Source of the DNA: Flavobacteriaceae bacterium
Lineage (GTDB): Bacteria > Bacteroidota > Bacteroidia > Flavobacteriales > Flavobacteriaceae
Assembly: GCA_947451525.1 (NCBI GenBank)
Contig: CANFZM010000016.1
Span: 1-59,651 of the forward strand
Reading direction: 5' to 3'
Length of the DNA: 59,651 bases
Both the position numbers and the translations under genes were made by a program. Below are positions 34,418 to 43,387 of the stretch, one piece after another. Every line of letters starts with the position of its first letter. Within the stretch, counting starts at the first letter, position 1. The notes beneath the pieces were generated by a model that worked only from the letters and a program-made list of their open reading frames with translations, made no database searches and had not been told where the DNA came from.

Positions 34418-34522
34418 AGCCCCCTAACCCCCGAATGGGGAATTCCTACTAGGGGTGAGTAGGGGTTTTAGTTATTTTTATTTTTAACGAGTCTAAACTC
34501 CCCCTTCGGGGGTTGGGGGGCT
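34418..34522. repeat. Inverted pair of GC-rich palindromes, pair 2
   Basis: The left copy (34418-34440, AGCCCCCTAACCCCCGAATG...) and right copy (34499-34522, TCCCCCTTCGGGGGTTGGGG...) are reverse complements, 105 bp overall. The right copy encodes the last residues of PurK (SPPTPEGGV); the left one lies just upstream of the purE start codon. The interior includes AGGGGTGAGTAGGGG and is not like the other pairs. Confidence 0.8.
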
Positions 34523-35662
34523 TATCACTCTTATACTATTCTTAACTTCTTCAGCGATTTTTCTTGCTTCTGTCATATCTTCATTTACAATGGTAACGTG
34601 TCCCATTTTTCTAAAAGGGCGTGTTTCTTTTTTGCCATAAATATGAGGCGTTACGCCGTCAATTGCCATTATTTTTTCAATGTTTTGATAAATAACAGGT
34701 CCAGAAAATCCTTCTTCACCCACCAAATTTACCATAATTCCAACAACTTTACTAGCAGTATTTCCTAAAGGAAGGTTTAAAATGGCTCGTAAATGGTTTT
34801 CAAATTGCGAGGTATAACTTGCTTCAATGGTGTGATGCCCTGAATTGTGTGGTCTAGGTGCAACTTCATTAACCAAAATTTCATCGTCTTGGGTTTGAAA
34901 CATTTCTACAGCCAAAAGACCGACATGGTTGAAGGCTGTTGAAACTTGTAAGGCGATTTCTTGTGCTTTTTGGGCAACGGCAGCACTAATTCGGGCAGGA
35001 CAAAGTACATATTCTACCTGATTGGCTTCGGGGTGGAATTCCATTTCTACCACTGGATAGGTTTTTACTTCCCCCGAAGCAGAGCGTGCAACAATAACTG
35101 CTAGTTCGTTTTGAAACGGAATCATTTCCTCGGCAATACATTCCACATTAGGAAGGTTTTCTAAATCGGAAGCAGTTCGGACTACTTTTACGCCAGTACC
35201 ATCGTAACCAAATTGCGTGCATTTCCATACGAAAGGCAATTTTAGATTTTGAAAGTTAGATTTTAGATTTTCTAAATTTTCAAATTTTTCAAATGAGGAA
35301 GTTGGAATATTGTTTGCAACATAAAAATCTTTTTGGATTCCTTTATTCTGAATTAATCGCAAGGTTTTTGGCGAAGGAAAAACAGGTAAACCTTCGGCTT
35401 CTAGTTTATCTAAAGCATCAAGATTTACATTTTCAATTTCAATTGTTAATAGATTTACTTTTTTACCAAATTGATAAACGGCATCGAAATCCATTAAATC
35501 GCCAATAAAAAACTGAGTTGCTCCAAATTGACTAGGCGCTTCTTTGCTCGGATCTAAAATATAAGTTTGAATATCAAATTTTCGAGTTTCGGCCAATAGC
35601 ATTTTGCCTAATTGTCCGCCACCAAGAATCCCTAGTTTAAAATCGGAAGAGAAATAATTCAT
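34493..35662 (-). CDS. purK: 5-(carboxyamino)imidazole ribonucleotide synthase
   Basis: The 389-residue ATP-grasp enzyme has LGILGGGQLGKMLLAE, IEIENVNLDALDKLEAEG, WKCTQFGYDGTGVKVV, EMIPFQNELAVIVARSASGE, EVAPRPHNSGHHTIEA and IYGKKETRPFRKMGHVTIV. It carboxylates AIR to N5-CAIR with ATP and bicarbonate, feeding PurE. The C-terminal SPPTPEGGV is translated palindrome, replacing the normal end after VKNSIRVI. Confidence 0.94.
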   Translation of the reverse strand: MNYFSSDFKLGILGGGQLGKMLLAETRKFDIQTYILDPSKEAPSQFGATQFFIGDLMDFDAVYQFGKKVNLLTIEIENVNLDALDKLEAEGLPVFPSPKTLRLIQNKGIQKDFYVANNIPTSSFEKFENLENLKSNFQNLKLPFVWKCTQFGYDGTGVKVVRTASDLENLPNVECIAEEMIPFQNELAVIVARSASGEVKTYPVVEMEFHPEANQVEYVLCPARISAAVAQKAQEIALQVSTAFNHVGLLAVEMFQTQDDEILVNEVAPRPHNSGHHTIEASYTSQFENHLRAILNLPLGNTASKVVGIMVNLVGEEGFSGPVIYQNIEKIMAIDGVTPHIYGKKETRPFRKMGHVTIVNEDMTEARKIAEEVKNSIRVISPPTPEGGV

Positions 35663-35682
35663 TGTTGTGTTGTTGTAGTTAT

Positions 35683-36105
35683 TTAGTTTAATGTATTTAA
35701 AAAATCATCTGGAGTTAATACCTTTATTTCGGCATGTTTATAGTCTTTCAAATCTCTTGTAATAATGCAATCCATGTTGTGAATAGATTGCGCAGAAACT
35801 ATTTGAATAGCATCTTCAAAATCCTTATGATTCGATTTTAGGCTTTTTCGTAGTGTTAATTCTGTAACCGCAAGGATAGAAATAGTATCTAATAAATCCT
35901 CGATTATGGAACGTAATTCTTTTTCATCAACCATTTTTTTTGCGATGTAATGCATAGTCGCAACAGAATGAGAAGTTGAATATAGTTTAACTTTCTTTCT
36001 TTGACAATAATCAAAAATGGCAATAGCGGACTTTGAAAATGGATTTCTATTGGCAACAATATCTACTAAAATATTAGTATCTAAGAATATATGTTTATAT
36101 TCCAT
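35683..36105 (-). CDS. PIN domain toxin (VapC-like)
   Basis: From ATG 36105 the 140-residue protein starts MEYKHIFLDTNILVDIVANRNPFSKSA, the first acidic residue of a PIN nuclease. It also has LKSNHKDFEDAIQIVSAQSIHNMDCIITRDLKDY with the later Asp/Glu residues. PIN toxins cleave RNA. The longer frame to 36147 would overlap the antitoxin too far; 36105 gives an 11-bp overlap. Confidence 0.8.
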   Translation of the reverse strand: MEYKHIFLDTNILVDIVANRNPFSKSAIAIFDYCQRKKVKLYSTSHSVATMHYIAKKMVDEKELRSIIEDLLDTISILAVTELTLRKSLKSNHKDFEDAIQIVSAQSIHNMDCIITRDLKDYKHAEIKVLTPDDFLNTLN

Positions 36106-36340
36106 ACTTTTCTTTATAATGTTCTTCCCTTGCTTTTTTAATGTCAAAATCTTCAGGAAGTGTGATTCTTCCTATCAATTTTTTAACCTTAGGATGAATG
36201 TCTTTTTCTTCAGGTTTAACAACCAAACTTTTGAAGTAATTTTCTACCATTTCAGATAAACTTCTGCCAGTTCCTTTAGCATAGATTTTTGCTTTTTCTA
36301 TGACTTCTTTTTCTAACGATAAGGTAAGTTTAGTATTCAT
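36095..36340 (-). CDS. Antitoxin of the PIN pair (DUF6364-like)
   Basis: An 81-residue protein with a short N-terminal ribbon-helix-helix (TKLTLSLEKEVIEKAKIYAKGTGRSLSEMVENYF) and a C-terminal toxin-binding tail. It is a typical partner of Bacteroidota VapC-like toxins. The gene overlaps the PIN gene, with the antitoxin first. Confidence 0.75.
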   Translation of the reverse strand: MNTKLTLSLEKEVIEKAKIYAKGTGRSLSEMVENYFKSLVVKPEEKDIHPKVKKLIGRITLPEDFDIKKAREEHYKEKYGI

Positions 36341-36372
36341 ATACGTATAGTTTCCACAAATGTACGTAATAA

Positions 36373-36673
36373 TTAAATTAATTTCAAATAACTTTCTGGG
36401 TTTTGGCGATTGTCATTGAAAAGTAGGATCGTAATGATTTTGTTTTCTTCATCATATTCATAGTACATTGAAGCGTTTTTATGAAGAATAATTTTGCGAA
36501 TGTTTTTGGAATATGGTTTTCCTAAGTAAGGATTTGTTAGCAATAGATTTTTAGTGTTTGAAACAATATCCACAAAATCTTGAAGTATTTTTTTGCTCCA
36601 TAAAAAAATATATAAATGCTGAAACTTCTTGAAATGTGATTTTCGCTAAATCTGATATTTCAATTCTAATCAT
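36373..36673 (-). pseudogene. RelE/ParE-type toxin, frameshifted
   Basis: From ATG 36673 the frame reads MIRIEISDLAKITFQEVSAFIYF and then runs off; the other frame continues WSKKILQDFVDIVSNTKNLLL...YYEYDEENKIITILLFNDNRQNP, the conserved C-terminal half of the RelE/ParE fold. The switch lies at a run of seven T on the minus strand (36602-36608); removing one T restores one frame. The 66-residue open frame seen alone is a shadow of this broken gene. The toxin is most likely dead or expressed only by slippage. Confidence 0.65.
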
Positions 36674-36909
36674 TTTAAACCATATTTTTCTTTTACATCA
36701 TTTAAAACATTTTCAAATGAGGACGTTTTCCCTTCTATTGCTTCTTGTTGGGACTTTTCTAAAAGAATGTTTATCAGGTTTTTACCTTCATCGGTTTCGT
36801 CACATTTTATTTCTTTATTCATGTTATAATACAACAATGTAATAAATTCATCAGAATTAGAATTGGTAACTTTTTCTATTATGGCCTGTTTTTTTTCTTG
36901 AATTGTCAT
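36670..36909 (-). CDS. Antitoxin-like protein of the frameshifted toxin
   Basis: This 79-residue, acidic, helical protein (MTIQEKKQAIIEKVTNSNSDEFI...SSFENVLNDVKEKYGLK) overlaps the toxin by 4 bases (ATGA), the usual arrangement of antitoxin first. It is intact although the toxin is broken. The family is not certain; no DNA-binding motif is obvious. Confidence 0.6.
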   Translation of the reverse strand: MTIQEKKQAIIEKVTNSNSDEFITLLYYNMNKEIKCDETDEGKNLINILLEKSQQEAIEGKTSSFENVLNDVKEKYGLK

Positions 36910-37065
36910 AATTATAAGCGTAATTATTTGATTTTCAAATATACAAATTATTTCAAATTTTTCAAAATTTCTTCCACTTCAAAAAAAATCAAGGTCGAAT
37001 AATTCTCTCATAGAATTAACTTATTCATTTTGAAATATATCAATTTAGCAAAAAAACAGAAATAC

Positions 37066-37099
37066 TTGCAACGTAATAGTTTTTACTTCTTTAAATTTG
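37066..37099 (+). promoter_or_regulatory. Promoter of hpt
   Basis: TTG at 37066-37068, a 23-bp spacer and TAAATTTG at 37092-37099. The hpt ATG at 37123 follows after 23 bases. The box lies inside the longer open frame from 37030, which supports the later start. Confidence 0.55.
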
Positions 37100-37122
37100 C
37101 ATCTTATTCAAATTTTAAAAAA

Positions 37123-37653
37123 ATGATACACCTTCACGATAAATCTTTTGTGCCTTTTATTTCTTCAGAAGAAATTGATTTTGCAATTGCAAATATGGCC
37201 AAACAAATGGACGACGATTTCTTTGACGAAATCCCTGTTTTTGTAGGAATTCTTAATGGTTCTTTTATGGTTTTGTCTGATTTGATGAAGCATTATCGAG
37301 GAATGTGTGAAGTAAGTTTCATGAAATTATCTTCTTACGATGGGACAGAATCTACTAATACTGTAAAACAACTTATCGGAATAAACGAAAATCTAGAAGG
37401 AAGAACCGTTGTTATTGTTGAAGATATTGTAGATACTGGAAATACTATTGAAGAATTAAAAGCAATTTTCAAAGAGAAAAAGGTAAAACATCTTAAAATC
37501 GCAACGCTTTTCTTCAAACCAGAAGCCTACAAAAAAGATATCAAAATTGATTATATCGGAATTCGAATTCCAAATAAATTCATCGTTGGATATGGTTTAG
37601 ACTACGACGGATTAGGAAGAAATTTAGCCGATGTTTACCAATTAGCACAATAA
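37123..37653 (+). CDS. hpt: Hypoxanthine phosphoribosyltransferase
   Basis: The 176-residue enzyme has the PRPP motif VVIVEDIVDTGNTIEEL and the family region FVGILNGSFMVLSDLM. It salvages hypoxanthine and guanine to IMP and GMP. MIHLHDKSFVPFISSEEI is the natural N-terminus; the frame upstream of 37123 contains the promoter. The next gene is adk. Confidence 0.9.
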   Translation: MIHLHDKSFVPFISSEEIDFAIANMAKQMDDDFFDEIPVFVGILNGSFMVLSDLMKHYRGMCEVSFMKLSSYDGTESTNTVKQLIGINENLEGRTVVIVEDIVDTGNTIEELKAIFKEKKVKHLKIATLFFKPEAYKKDIKIDYIGIRIPNKFIVGYGLDYDGLGRNLADVYQLAQ

Positions 37654-37716
37654 GTATTAAGATTAGAGTATTAAGAATTAAGACTTTCCAAATTTGGAAT
37701 TTAAAATAACTACATT

Positions 37717-38289
37717 ATGATTAACATCGTTCTTTTCGGAAAACCAGGTGCAGGAAAAGGCACACAAGCAGAATTTTTAAAAGAAAAATACAATTTAACA
37801 CATCTTTCTACTGGAGATATTTTTAGATTCAATATTAAAAACGACACCGATTTAGGAAAATTAGCCAAAACCTTTATGGATAAAGGCGATTTAGTTCCAG
37901 ATGAAGTAACCATTAAAATGTTGCAAAGCGAAGTAGATAAAAACCCAGATTCTGCTGGATTTTTATTCGATGGTTTTCCAAGAACTTTAGCACAAGCAGC
38001 AGCGTTAGATCAATTTTTAGAATCCAAAGGGCAAAGTGTTACCGCAACAGTAGCTCTAGATGCTGATGATTCTGTATTGGTTGCTCGATTATTAGAAAGA
38101 GGAAAAACTTCTGGAAGACCCGACGATCAAGACGAAGAAAAAATTAGAAACCGCTACCAAGAATACAATGAAAAAACTGCCCCTTTAATGGATTATTATA
38201 AAGGTCAAGGTAAATTTCATGCAGTAAATGGTATTGGAACCATAGCAGAAGTTAACGAAAGATTGAACTTGGTTTTTGATAATTTATAG
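37717..38289 (+). CDS. adk: Adenylate kinase
   Basis: The 190-residue kinase has the P-loop GKPGAGKGTQ, LSTGDIFRF, GFLFDGFPRTLAQA and a short LID (ERGKTSGRPDDQDEEKIRNRYQEY) without zinc Cys. It equilibrates ATP plus AMP with two ADP. It is 63 bp behind hpt and probably in the same unit. Confidence 0.95.
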   Translation: MINIVLFGKPGAGKGTQAEFLKEKYNLTHLSTGDIFRFNIKNDTDLGKLAKTFMDKGDLVPDEVTIKMLQSEVDKNPDSAGFLFDGFPRTLAQAAALDQFLESKGQSVTATVALDADDSVLVARLLERGKTSGRPDDQDEEKIRNRYQEYNEKTAPLMDYYKGQGKFHAVNGIGTIAEVNERLNLVFDNL

Positions 38290-38354
38290 TTAATTATAAG
38301 GGTTCGAGATAAATTTCGGGCATTCAATTTTTTTTTCGATATTTGCACACAGAA

Positions 38355-38395
38355 AAGGAGCTATTTCCGGAACTCGGGATTCAGGCTCTTTTTTT
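38355..38395 (+). terminator. Probable terminator after adk
   Basis: GGAGC...GGCTC bracket an imperfect hairpin with a GC-rich loop (TTCCGGAACTCGGGA), followed by seven T. The stem has interruptions, so the call rests mainly on the T run and position. Confidence 0.4.
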
Positions 38396-38408
38396 GTAAT
38401 TTTATATT

Positions 38409-39683
38409 ATGGAACTTTTAATAATACTTTTTTTAATTCTGCTTAACGGCATTTTCTCTATGTCGGAAATCGCTTTGATTTCGGCAAGAAAAAGTCGTTT
38501 AGAAACTGCTGCAAAAAAAGGAAACGCTAACGCTAAAGTGGCTTTAGATTTGGTCAATTCTCCTAATAAACTGCTTTCTACAGTTCAAATTGGAATTACC
38601 CTAATTAGTATCTTAACCGGAATTTATTCGGGAGATAAAATAACCACAGAGGTACAAAATTTTATTAGCACTTTTGGAGATTTAAAATTATATGCGCATT
38701 CAATTGCGGTCGGAATTGTAGTAGTAATCTTAACATTTTTCTCCTTAGTTTTAGGTGAATTATTACCAAAACGAATTGGGTTGAATTACCCTGAAACTAT
38801 TGCCAAAGGAATGGCAGTTCCTATGAAAATCATTTCACAATTAACCGCTCCGTTCATTTGGTTGTTAACGATTTCTACCGATGCATTGTTGAAATTATTT
38901 AATATAAAACCTACTGCCGACGGTAAAGTAACTGAAGATGAAATTAAAGCCATCATAAAAGAAGGGACTGAAGTAGGCGAGGTGCAAGAGATTGAGCAAG
39001 ACATTTTAGAGCGCGTTTTTCATATTGGTGACAGAAAAATTAATTCTCTAATGACTCACCGTTCCGATATAGTGTATTTATCGGTGGAGGATAGTTTAGC
39101 AGAAATAAAAGCAAAAGTTTTAAACGAGTTGCATTCGGTTTTTCCGGTTTGTAAAGACAGTTTAGACGAAATTATAGGGGTTGTTACTCTTAAAGATTTG
39201 TTTTCTAATTTTGATAAAGGAAACTTTAAATTAGAAGATATCGCGAAAGATCCGGTTTATTTAATCGAGCAAACTTCGGCATACAAGGCCTTAGAAAATT
39301 TCAAAAAAACCCGCGTTCATTATGCTTTTATAGTAGATGAGCATGCTGTTTTTCAAGGAATAATTACTCTAGATGATATCCTAGAAGCCTTAGTTGGAGA
39401 TGCTTCCGATTTTGACGACGACGAATATAAATTAGTAGCCAATGACGACGGTACTTGGTTGGTAGATGGTCCCTATTCGTTGCACGATTTCCTTACTTTT
39501 TTCGATATGGATGATCTAACCAATGATTATGAAGTAACTACCGTTAGCGGATTTTTCATAACTGAATTAGGTTCCATTCCAAAGCAAGGAGAGAAATTAA
39601 TTTGGAACAAACTAGAATTTGAAGCCCAAAAAATGGATGGCGCTAAAATTGATAAAGTATTAATAAAAGCATATAAAGAATAA
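38409..39683 (+). CDS. CNNM/CorC-type transporter-associated protein (DUF21 with CBS domains)
   Basis: The 424-residue protein has an N-terminal CNNM/DUF21 membrane domain (MELLIILFLILLNGIFSMSEIALISARKSRL and three more hydrophobic segments to about 165). A CBS pair follows (LMTHRSDIVYLSVEDSL; VFPVCKDSLDEIIGVVTLKDLF; HYAFIVDEHAVFQGIITLDDILEALVGD), then a C-terminal CorC/HlyC domain (DGTWLVDGPYSL). Homologues handle Mg2+ or Co2+ efflux or its regulation. The old name 'hemolysin' is not supported by function. Confidence 0.85.
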   Translation: MELLIILFLILLNGIFSMSEIALISARKSRLETAAKKGNANAKVALDLVNSPNKLLSTVQIGITLISILTGIYSGDKITTEVQNFISTFGDLKLYAHSIAVGIVVVILTFFSLVLGELLPKRIGLNYPETIAKGMAVPMKIISQLTAPFIWLLTISTDALLKLFNIKPTADGKVTEDEIKAIIKEGTEVGEVQEIEQDILERVFHIGDRKINSLMTHRSDIVYLSVEDSLAEIKAKVLNELHSVFPVCKDSLDEIIGVVTLKDLFSNFDKGNFKLEDIAKDPVYLIEQTSAYKALENFKKTRVHYAFIVDEHAVFQGIITLDDILEALVGDASDFDDDEYKLVANDDGTWLVDGPYSLHDFLTFFDMDDLTNDYEVTTVSGFFITELGSIPKQGEKLIWNKLEFEAQKMDGAKIDKVLIKAYKE

Positions 39684-39687
39684 AAAA

Positions 39688-39832
39688 GTATTCAGTGTTC
39701 AATGTTCAGTATTCAGTTTCTACTGATAACTTAGCAGTGTTCATTGATAAATTAAATTGTTGTTAGCTTTGGTGGTATGTTTTAGATAATCTAAATAACG
39801 GAATACTGAACGCTGATGACTGAACACTAAAT
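39688..39832 (+). repeat. TTCAGT-type interspersed repeat
   Basis: AGTATTCAGTGTTCAATGTTCAGTATTCAGT starts near 39688. Near 39800 the reverse-type run GAATACTGAACGCTGATGACTGAACACT follows, forming an imperfect inverted pair about 70 bp apart. A related run of ACTGACCACTGA lies at 49832-49887. Confidence 0.5.
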
Positions 39833-39835
39833 AAA

Positions 39836-40870
39836 ATGACAGAAGGAAATTTTGTAGACTACGTAAAAATATATGTTACTTCCGGTAGAGGAGGTAAAGG
39901 ATCTACGCATTTGCATAGAGAAAAATTTATAGAAAAAGGTGGTCCCGATGGAGGTGATGGTGGTCGTGGAGGTCATGTTTATTTAAAAGGAAACAAAAGT
40001 CTTTGGACTTTATTCCATTTAAAATTTGTAAAACACATGCGTGGTGGTCATGGTGGCGATGGAGGAAGTTCCAGAAGTACCGGTCACGACGGAGAAGATA
40101 AATTTGTAGAAGTGCCTCTTGGTACCGTGGTTAGAGATATTGAAACAGGAGAAATCTTGTTTGAAATCACCGAACACGATGAGGTAAGAATTCTTGCTCA
40201 AGGAGGAAAAGGCGGATTAGGAAACTGGAATTTTAGAAGTTCTACTAACCAAACTCCAAGATATTCCCAACCAGGCTTACCATCGCAAGAATTGGATGTT
40301 ATTTTAGAACTTAAAGTACTTGCCGATGTAGGTTTAGTTGGATTTCCAAATGCAGGAAAATCTACTTTGCTTTCGGTATTAACTTCTGCAAAACCAAAAA
40401 TTGCCGATTATGCTTTTACAACTCTAAAACCAAATTTAGGAATTGTTGCATACCGTGAATTTCAATCGTTTGTAATTGCCGATATCCCCGGAATTATTGA
40501 AGGTGCTGCCGAAGGAAAAGGTCTTGGTCATTATTTTTTACGTCACATCGAAAGAAACTCTACCTTGTTATTTTTAGTTCCTGCCGATGCCGATAATATC
40601 AAAAAAGAATATGAAATCCTTTTGGATGAATTACGTCGTTACAATCCCGAGATGCTAGATAAGGACCGATTGGTTGTAATATCGAAATGCGATATGCTTG
40701 ACGACGAATTAAAAGCCGAAATGAAACAACAATTGGATATAGACTTTAAAGGAACTCCTTATTTGTTTATATCTTCGGTTGCACAACAAGGATTAACCGA
40801 GTTAAAAGACAAACTTTGGGAAATGCTTAATGTGGAAGACGATAAGCCAGAAAACAGCCATAATATTTAA
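39836..40870 (+). CDS. obgE: GTPase Obg
   Basis: The 344-residue GTPase has the Gly-rich OBG fold ([47 protein letters not shown]) and then the G domain with [31 protein letters not shown] and VISKCDML. It binds the large ribosomal subunit and takes part in assembly and stress signalling. It lacks the C-terminal OCT domain of longer homologues, as in other Bacteroidota. Confidence 0.95.
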   Translation: MTEGNFVDYVKIYVTSGRGGKGSTHLHREKFIEKGGPDGGDGGRGGHVYLKGNKSLWTLFHLKFVKHMRGGHGGDGGSSRSTGHDGEDKFVEVPLGTVVRDIETGEILFEITEHDEVRILAQGGKGGLGNWNFRSSTNQTPRYSQPGLPSQELDVILELKVLADVGLVGFPNAGKSTLLSVLTSAKPKIADYAFTTLKPNLGIVAYREFQSFVIADIPGIIEGAAEGKGLGHYFLRHIERNSTLLFLVPADADNIKKEYEILLDELRRYNPEMLDKDRLVVISKCDMLDDELKAEMKQQLDIDFKGTPYLFISSVAQQGLTELKDKLWEMLNVEDDKPENSHNI

Positions 40871-40896
40871 TAGTACTATTTTATAGTTACACTTTT

Positions 40897-40923
40897 AAGT
40901 CTCGAAATTTTCGGGACTTTTTT
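40897..40923 (+). terminator. Terminator of obgE
   Basis: AAGTCTCGAA and TTCGGGACTT (one mismatch) around ATT, followed by six T. Confidence 0.75.
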
Positions 40924-41078
40924 GTTTCCCACAAAATCCTTTTCAACTTTGGGAAAAAATCCCACAAAAAATAGTAATTTCGCACCACTATTCGTCCCAA
41001 ATAAATTTTAAATTGTAACAATTGACACTTTTATCCGACTAGTAGCAAACAAACAAATAACCTTATACTAATAACAAA

Positions 41079-43229
41079 ATGAAGAAAATTATTTTATCCC
41101 TTCTTGTTGCAATTATGCTTATCCCAACAAGCGTAAAAGCAGATGAAGGTATGTGGTTTTTAATGTTCATCGAACGTTTGAACCACCGCGACATGGAAAA
41201 AATGGGCTTGCAATTAACAGCCGAAGAAATTTACAGCATCAACCACCACAGTTTAAAAGATGCCATAGTGCAATTTAACGGAGGTTGTACTGCCGAAATT
41301 ATTTCAAAAGATGGTTTAGTCCTTACCAACCACCACTGTGGTTACGATGGTATTGCCGAACTTTCTACTGCTGAAAACAATTTATTAAAAAACGGATTTT
41401 GGGCTGCCAATAGAGCCGCGGAGAAAAAACCATCTAGTTTATACGTTCGTTTCTTTGTTCGTATGGACGATTGTTCTAAACGAATTTTAGCAAAAGTAAA
41501 TCCTTCTATGAGTGAAGCCGATAGAGAAAAAGCAATCAATGCCGAAATCGCTCTTATCGAAAAAGAAAACAACGAAGGTGGAAAATATACTGTTTCAGTT
41601 CGTCCATTTTTTCAAGGAAACGAATACTACTATTTTGTTTACCAAGATTATAAAGACGTTCGTTTAGTTGGAGTGCCACCAGAAAGTTTAGGAAAATTTG
41701 GAGGAGATACTGACAACTGGGAATGGCCTCGTCAAACTGCCGATTTCTCTATGTTTAGAGTTTACGCAGATAAAGATGGTAACCCTGCAGATTATTCTAC
41801 TAGCAACGTTCCATTACAACCAAAACACTATTTACCAGTAAATTTATCTGGAGTAAAAGAAGGTGATTTTGCAATGATTCTTGGTTACCCAGGAAGAACT
41901 AATCGTTGGATGCCAGCAAGCGGAATCGAACAAAACGTAAAATTTGCTTATCCTGCTTGGGTAGAAGGTGCTAAAACCGGCATGGACAATATGAAGAAAT
42001 ATATGGAAATGAGCGATGCACTTCGTTTAGTTTATGCTTCTAAATATGCTTCTACTGCCAATTACTGGAAAAATCGCCAAGGAATGATTGATGCACTTTC
42101 TAAATTTGGAACTGCCAAATCTAAAGCGGCTCAAGAAGCAAAATTTGACAAATGGGCTAACAAGCCAGAAAACAAAGCCAAATACGGAGCAGTAGTTTCT
42201 ACAATAAATAAATACTACGCTTTAACTAATGAAAAATCGCGTCACGATAATTATCTTTCTCAATTGTTCAGAACCTCTGCTTTAGGTCCAGTAGGAAGAA
42301 GTTTAGGAAAACAATTAGATACTTATGTTAAAGCAGATGCTGCAAAACGTGCAACTTTAACACCAGGTATCCTAGAATTTGCAACTAAATTCTACGAAGA
42401 TTTATACCTTCCTGCAGAAAAAGATTTATTGGCAGCACAATTACATTTGTATGCTACCAAATCTACAGGATATGCAATTGCACCTTTAGTTAAGAAAATT
42501 GGAGATGAAAACAACAACGACTTTACTAAATATGCAAATGCTACTATCGATTTAAGTCTTTTTTCTTCTTTAGATAAAGTAAAAGCATTCCTACAAGCGC
42601 CAAGTCAAGGTCTTTTAGATAATGATCCATTATATGTTTTATCTAATGATATGACAGCCCATTTCAATTCTAAATCCGATGAAATTGCAAAAGCACAAAA
42701 CGATTACGGTGCTTCCTTCCGCCTATTGGTAGAAGGTTTACGTGAGTCTAAAATCGGAACTATTAAATATCCAGATGCAAACTCTACGTTGCGTTTAACT
42801 TACGGAAAAGTTCGTGCATTGCCTGCCGATAAACGCAACGATGCCAAAATCAACAACTACACTACTTTAGACAGTCAAGTAAAAAAATACAAAAAAGGTG
42901 ATGAAGAATTTGACCTTCCAACCCGTGTTTTAGAAATGGCTAAAAATAAAGATTACGGTCGTTATGGCGATAAAGACGGTTCGCTTCACGTGAATTTCTT
43001 GACCGATAATGACATCACTGGTGGAAATTCTGGTTCTCCAGTTCTTAACGGAAAAGGAGAATTAATAGGTATTGCTTTTGATGGAAACATCGAAGCCATG
43101 GCCGGTGATGTAATTTTCGACAGCAAATTACAAAGAACCATTAATGTAGATATTCGCTATGTTTTATGGGTGATAGAGAACTTCTCTAACGCGAAACATA
43201 TCGTTGACGAAATGACTTTGGTGAAATAA
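41079..43229 (+). CDS. S46 family dipeptidyl-peptidase (DPP7-like)
   Basis: The 716-residue exported peptidase has a signal peptide (MKKIILSLLVAIMLIPTSVKA). The catalytic His is in LVLTNHHCGYDGIAE and Ser in ITGGNSGSPVLNGKGELIGIAFDGN. The residue 18 after the GNS Ser is Gly, as in DPP7 (hydrophobic P1); DPP11 has Arg there for acidic P1. Family members act in the periplasm, releasing dipeptides from peptide N-termini for uptake. The selectivity is inferred from one residue. It has its own terminator. Confidence 0.9.
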   Translation: MKKIILSLLVAIMLIPTSVKADEGMWFLMFIERLNHRDMEKMGLQLTAEEIYSINHHSLKDAIVQFNGGCTAEIISKDGLVLTNHHCGYDGIAELSTAENNLLKNGFWAANRAAEKKPSSLYVRFFVRMDDCSKRILAKVNPSMSEADREKAINAEIALIEKENNEGGKYTVSVRPFFQGNEYYYFVYQDYKDVRLVGVPPESLGKFGGDTDNWEWPRQTADFSMFRVYADKDGNPADYSTSNVPLQPKHYLPVNLSGVKEGDFAMILGYPGRTNRWMPASGIEQNVKFAYPAWVEGAKTGMDNMKKYMEMSDALRLVYASKYASTANYWKNRQGMIDALSKFGTAKSKAAQEAKFDKWANKPENKAKYGAVVSTINKYYALTNEKSRHDNYLSQLFRTSALGPVGRSLGKQLDTYVKADAAKRATLTPGILEFATKFYEDLYLPAEKDLLAAQLHLYATKSTGYAIAPLVKKIGDENNNDFTKYANATIDLSLFSSLDKVKAFLQAPSQGLLDNDPLYVLSNDMTAHFNSKSDEIAKAQNDYGASFRLLVEGLRESKIGTIKYPDANSTLRLTYGKVRALPADKRNDAKINNYTTLDSQVKKYKKGDEEFDLPTRVLEMAKNKDYGRYGDKDGSLHVNFLTDNDITGGNSGSPVLNGKGELIGIAFDGNIEAMAGDVIFDSKLQRTINVDIRYVLWVIENFSNAKHIVDEMTLVK

Positions 43230-43255
43230 TCCACAAACCAAATAGGTTTTTACTT

Positions 43256-43294
43256 AAAACTCGGACTTAATTTATTTAAGTCGGAGTTTTTTTT
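43256..43294 (+). terminator. Terminator of the S46 peptidase gene
   Basis: AAAACTCGGACTTAA pairs with TTAAGTCGGAGTTTT (one G-G mismatch) around TTTAT, followed by a T run to 43294. Confidence 0.85.
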
Positions 43295-43323
43295 AGTAGC
43301 GAAGCGAATTGTTTGGTATTTAT

Positions 43324-43351
43324 CCTAACAGGTTTTTTTCAACCTGTTAGG
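43324..43351. repeat. CCTAACAGG hairpin
   Basis: CCTAACAGGTT and AACCTGTTAGG form an 11-bp perfect stem with a T-rich loop. It lies just outside hairpin element R1 and is not followed by a T run, so it reads as a small palindromic repeat rather than a terminator. Confidence 0.6.
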
Positions 43352-43387
43352 TATATAACCAAAACTCCAATAGTCTTAATTTTTTTT

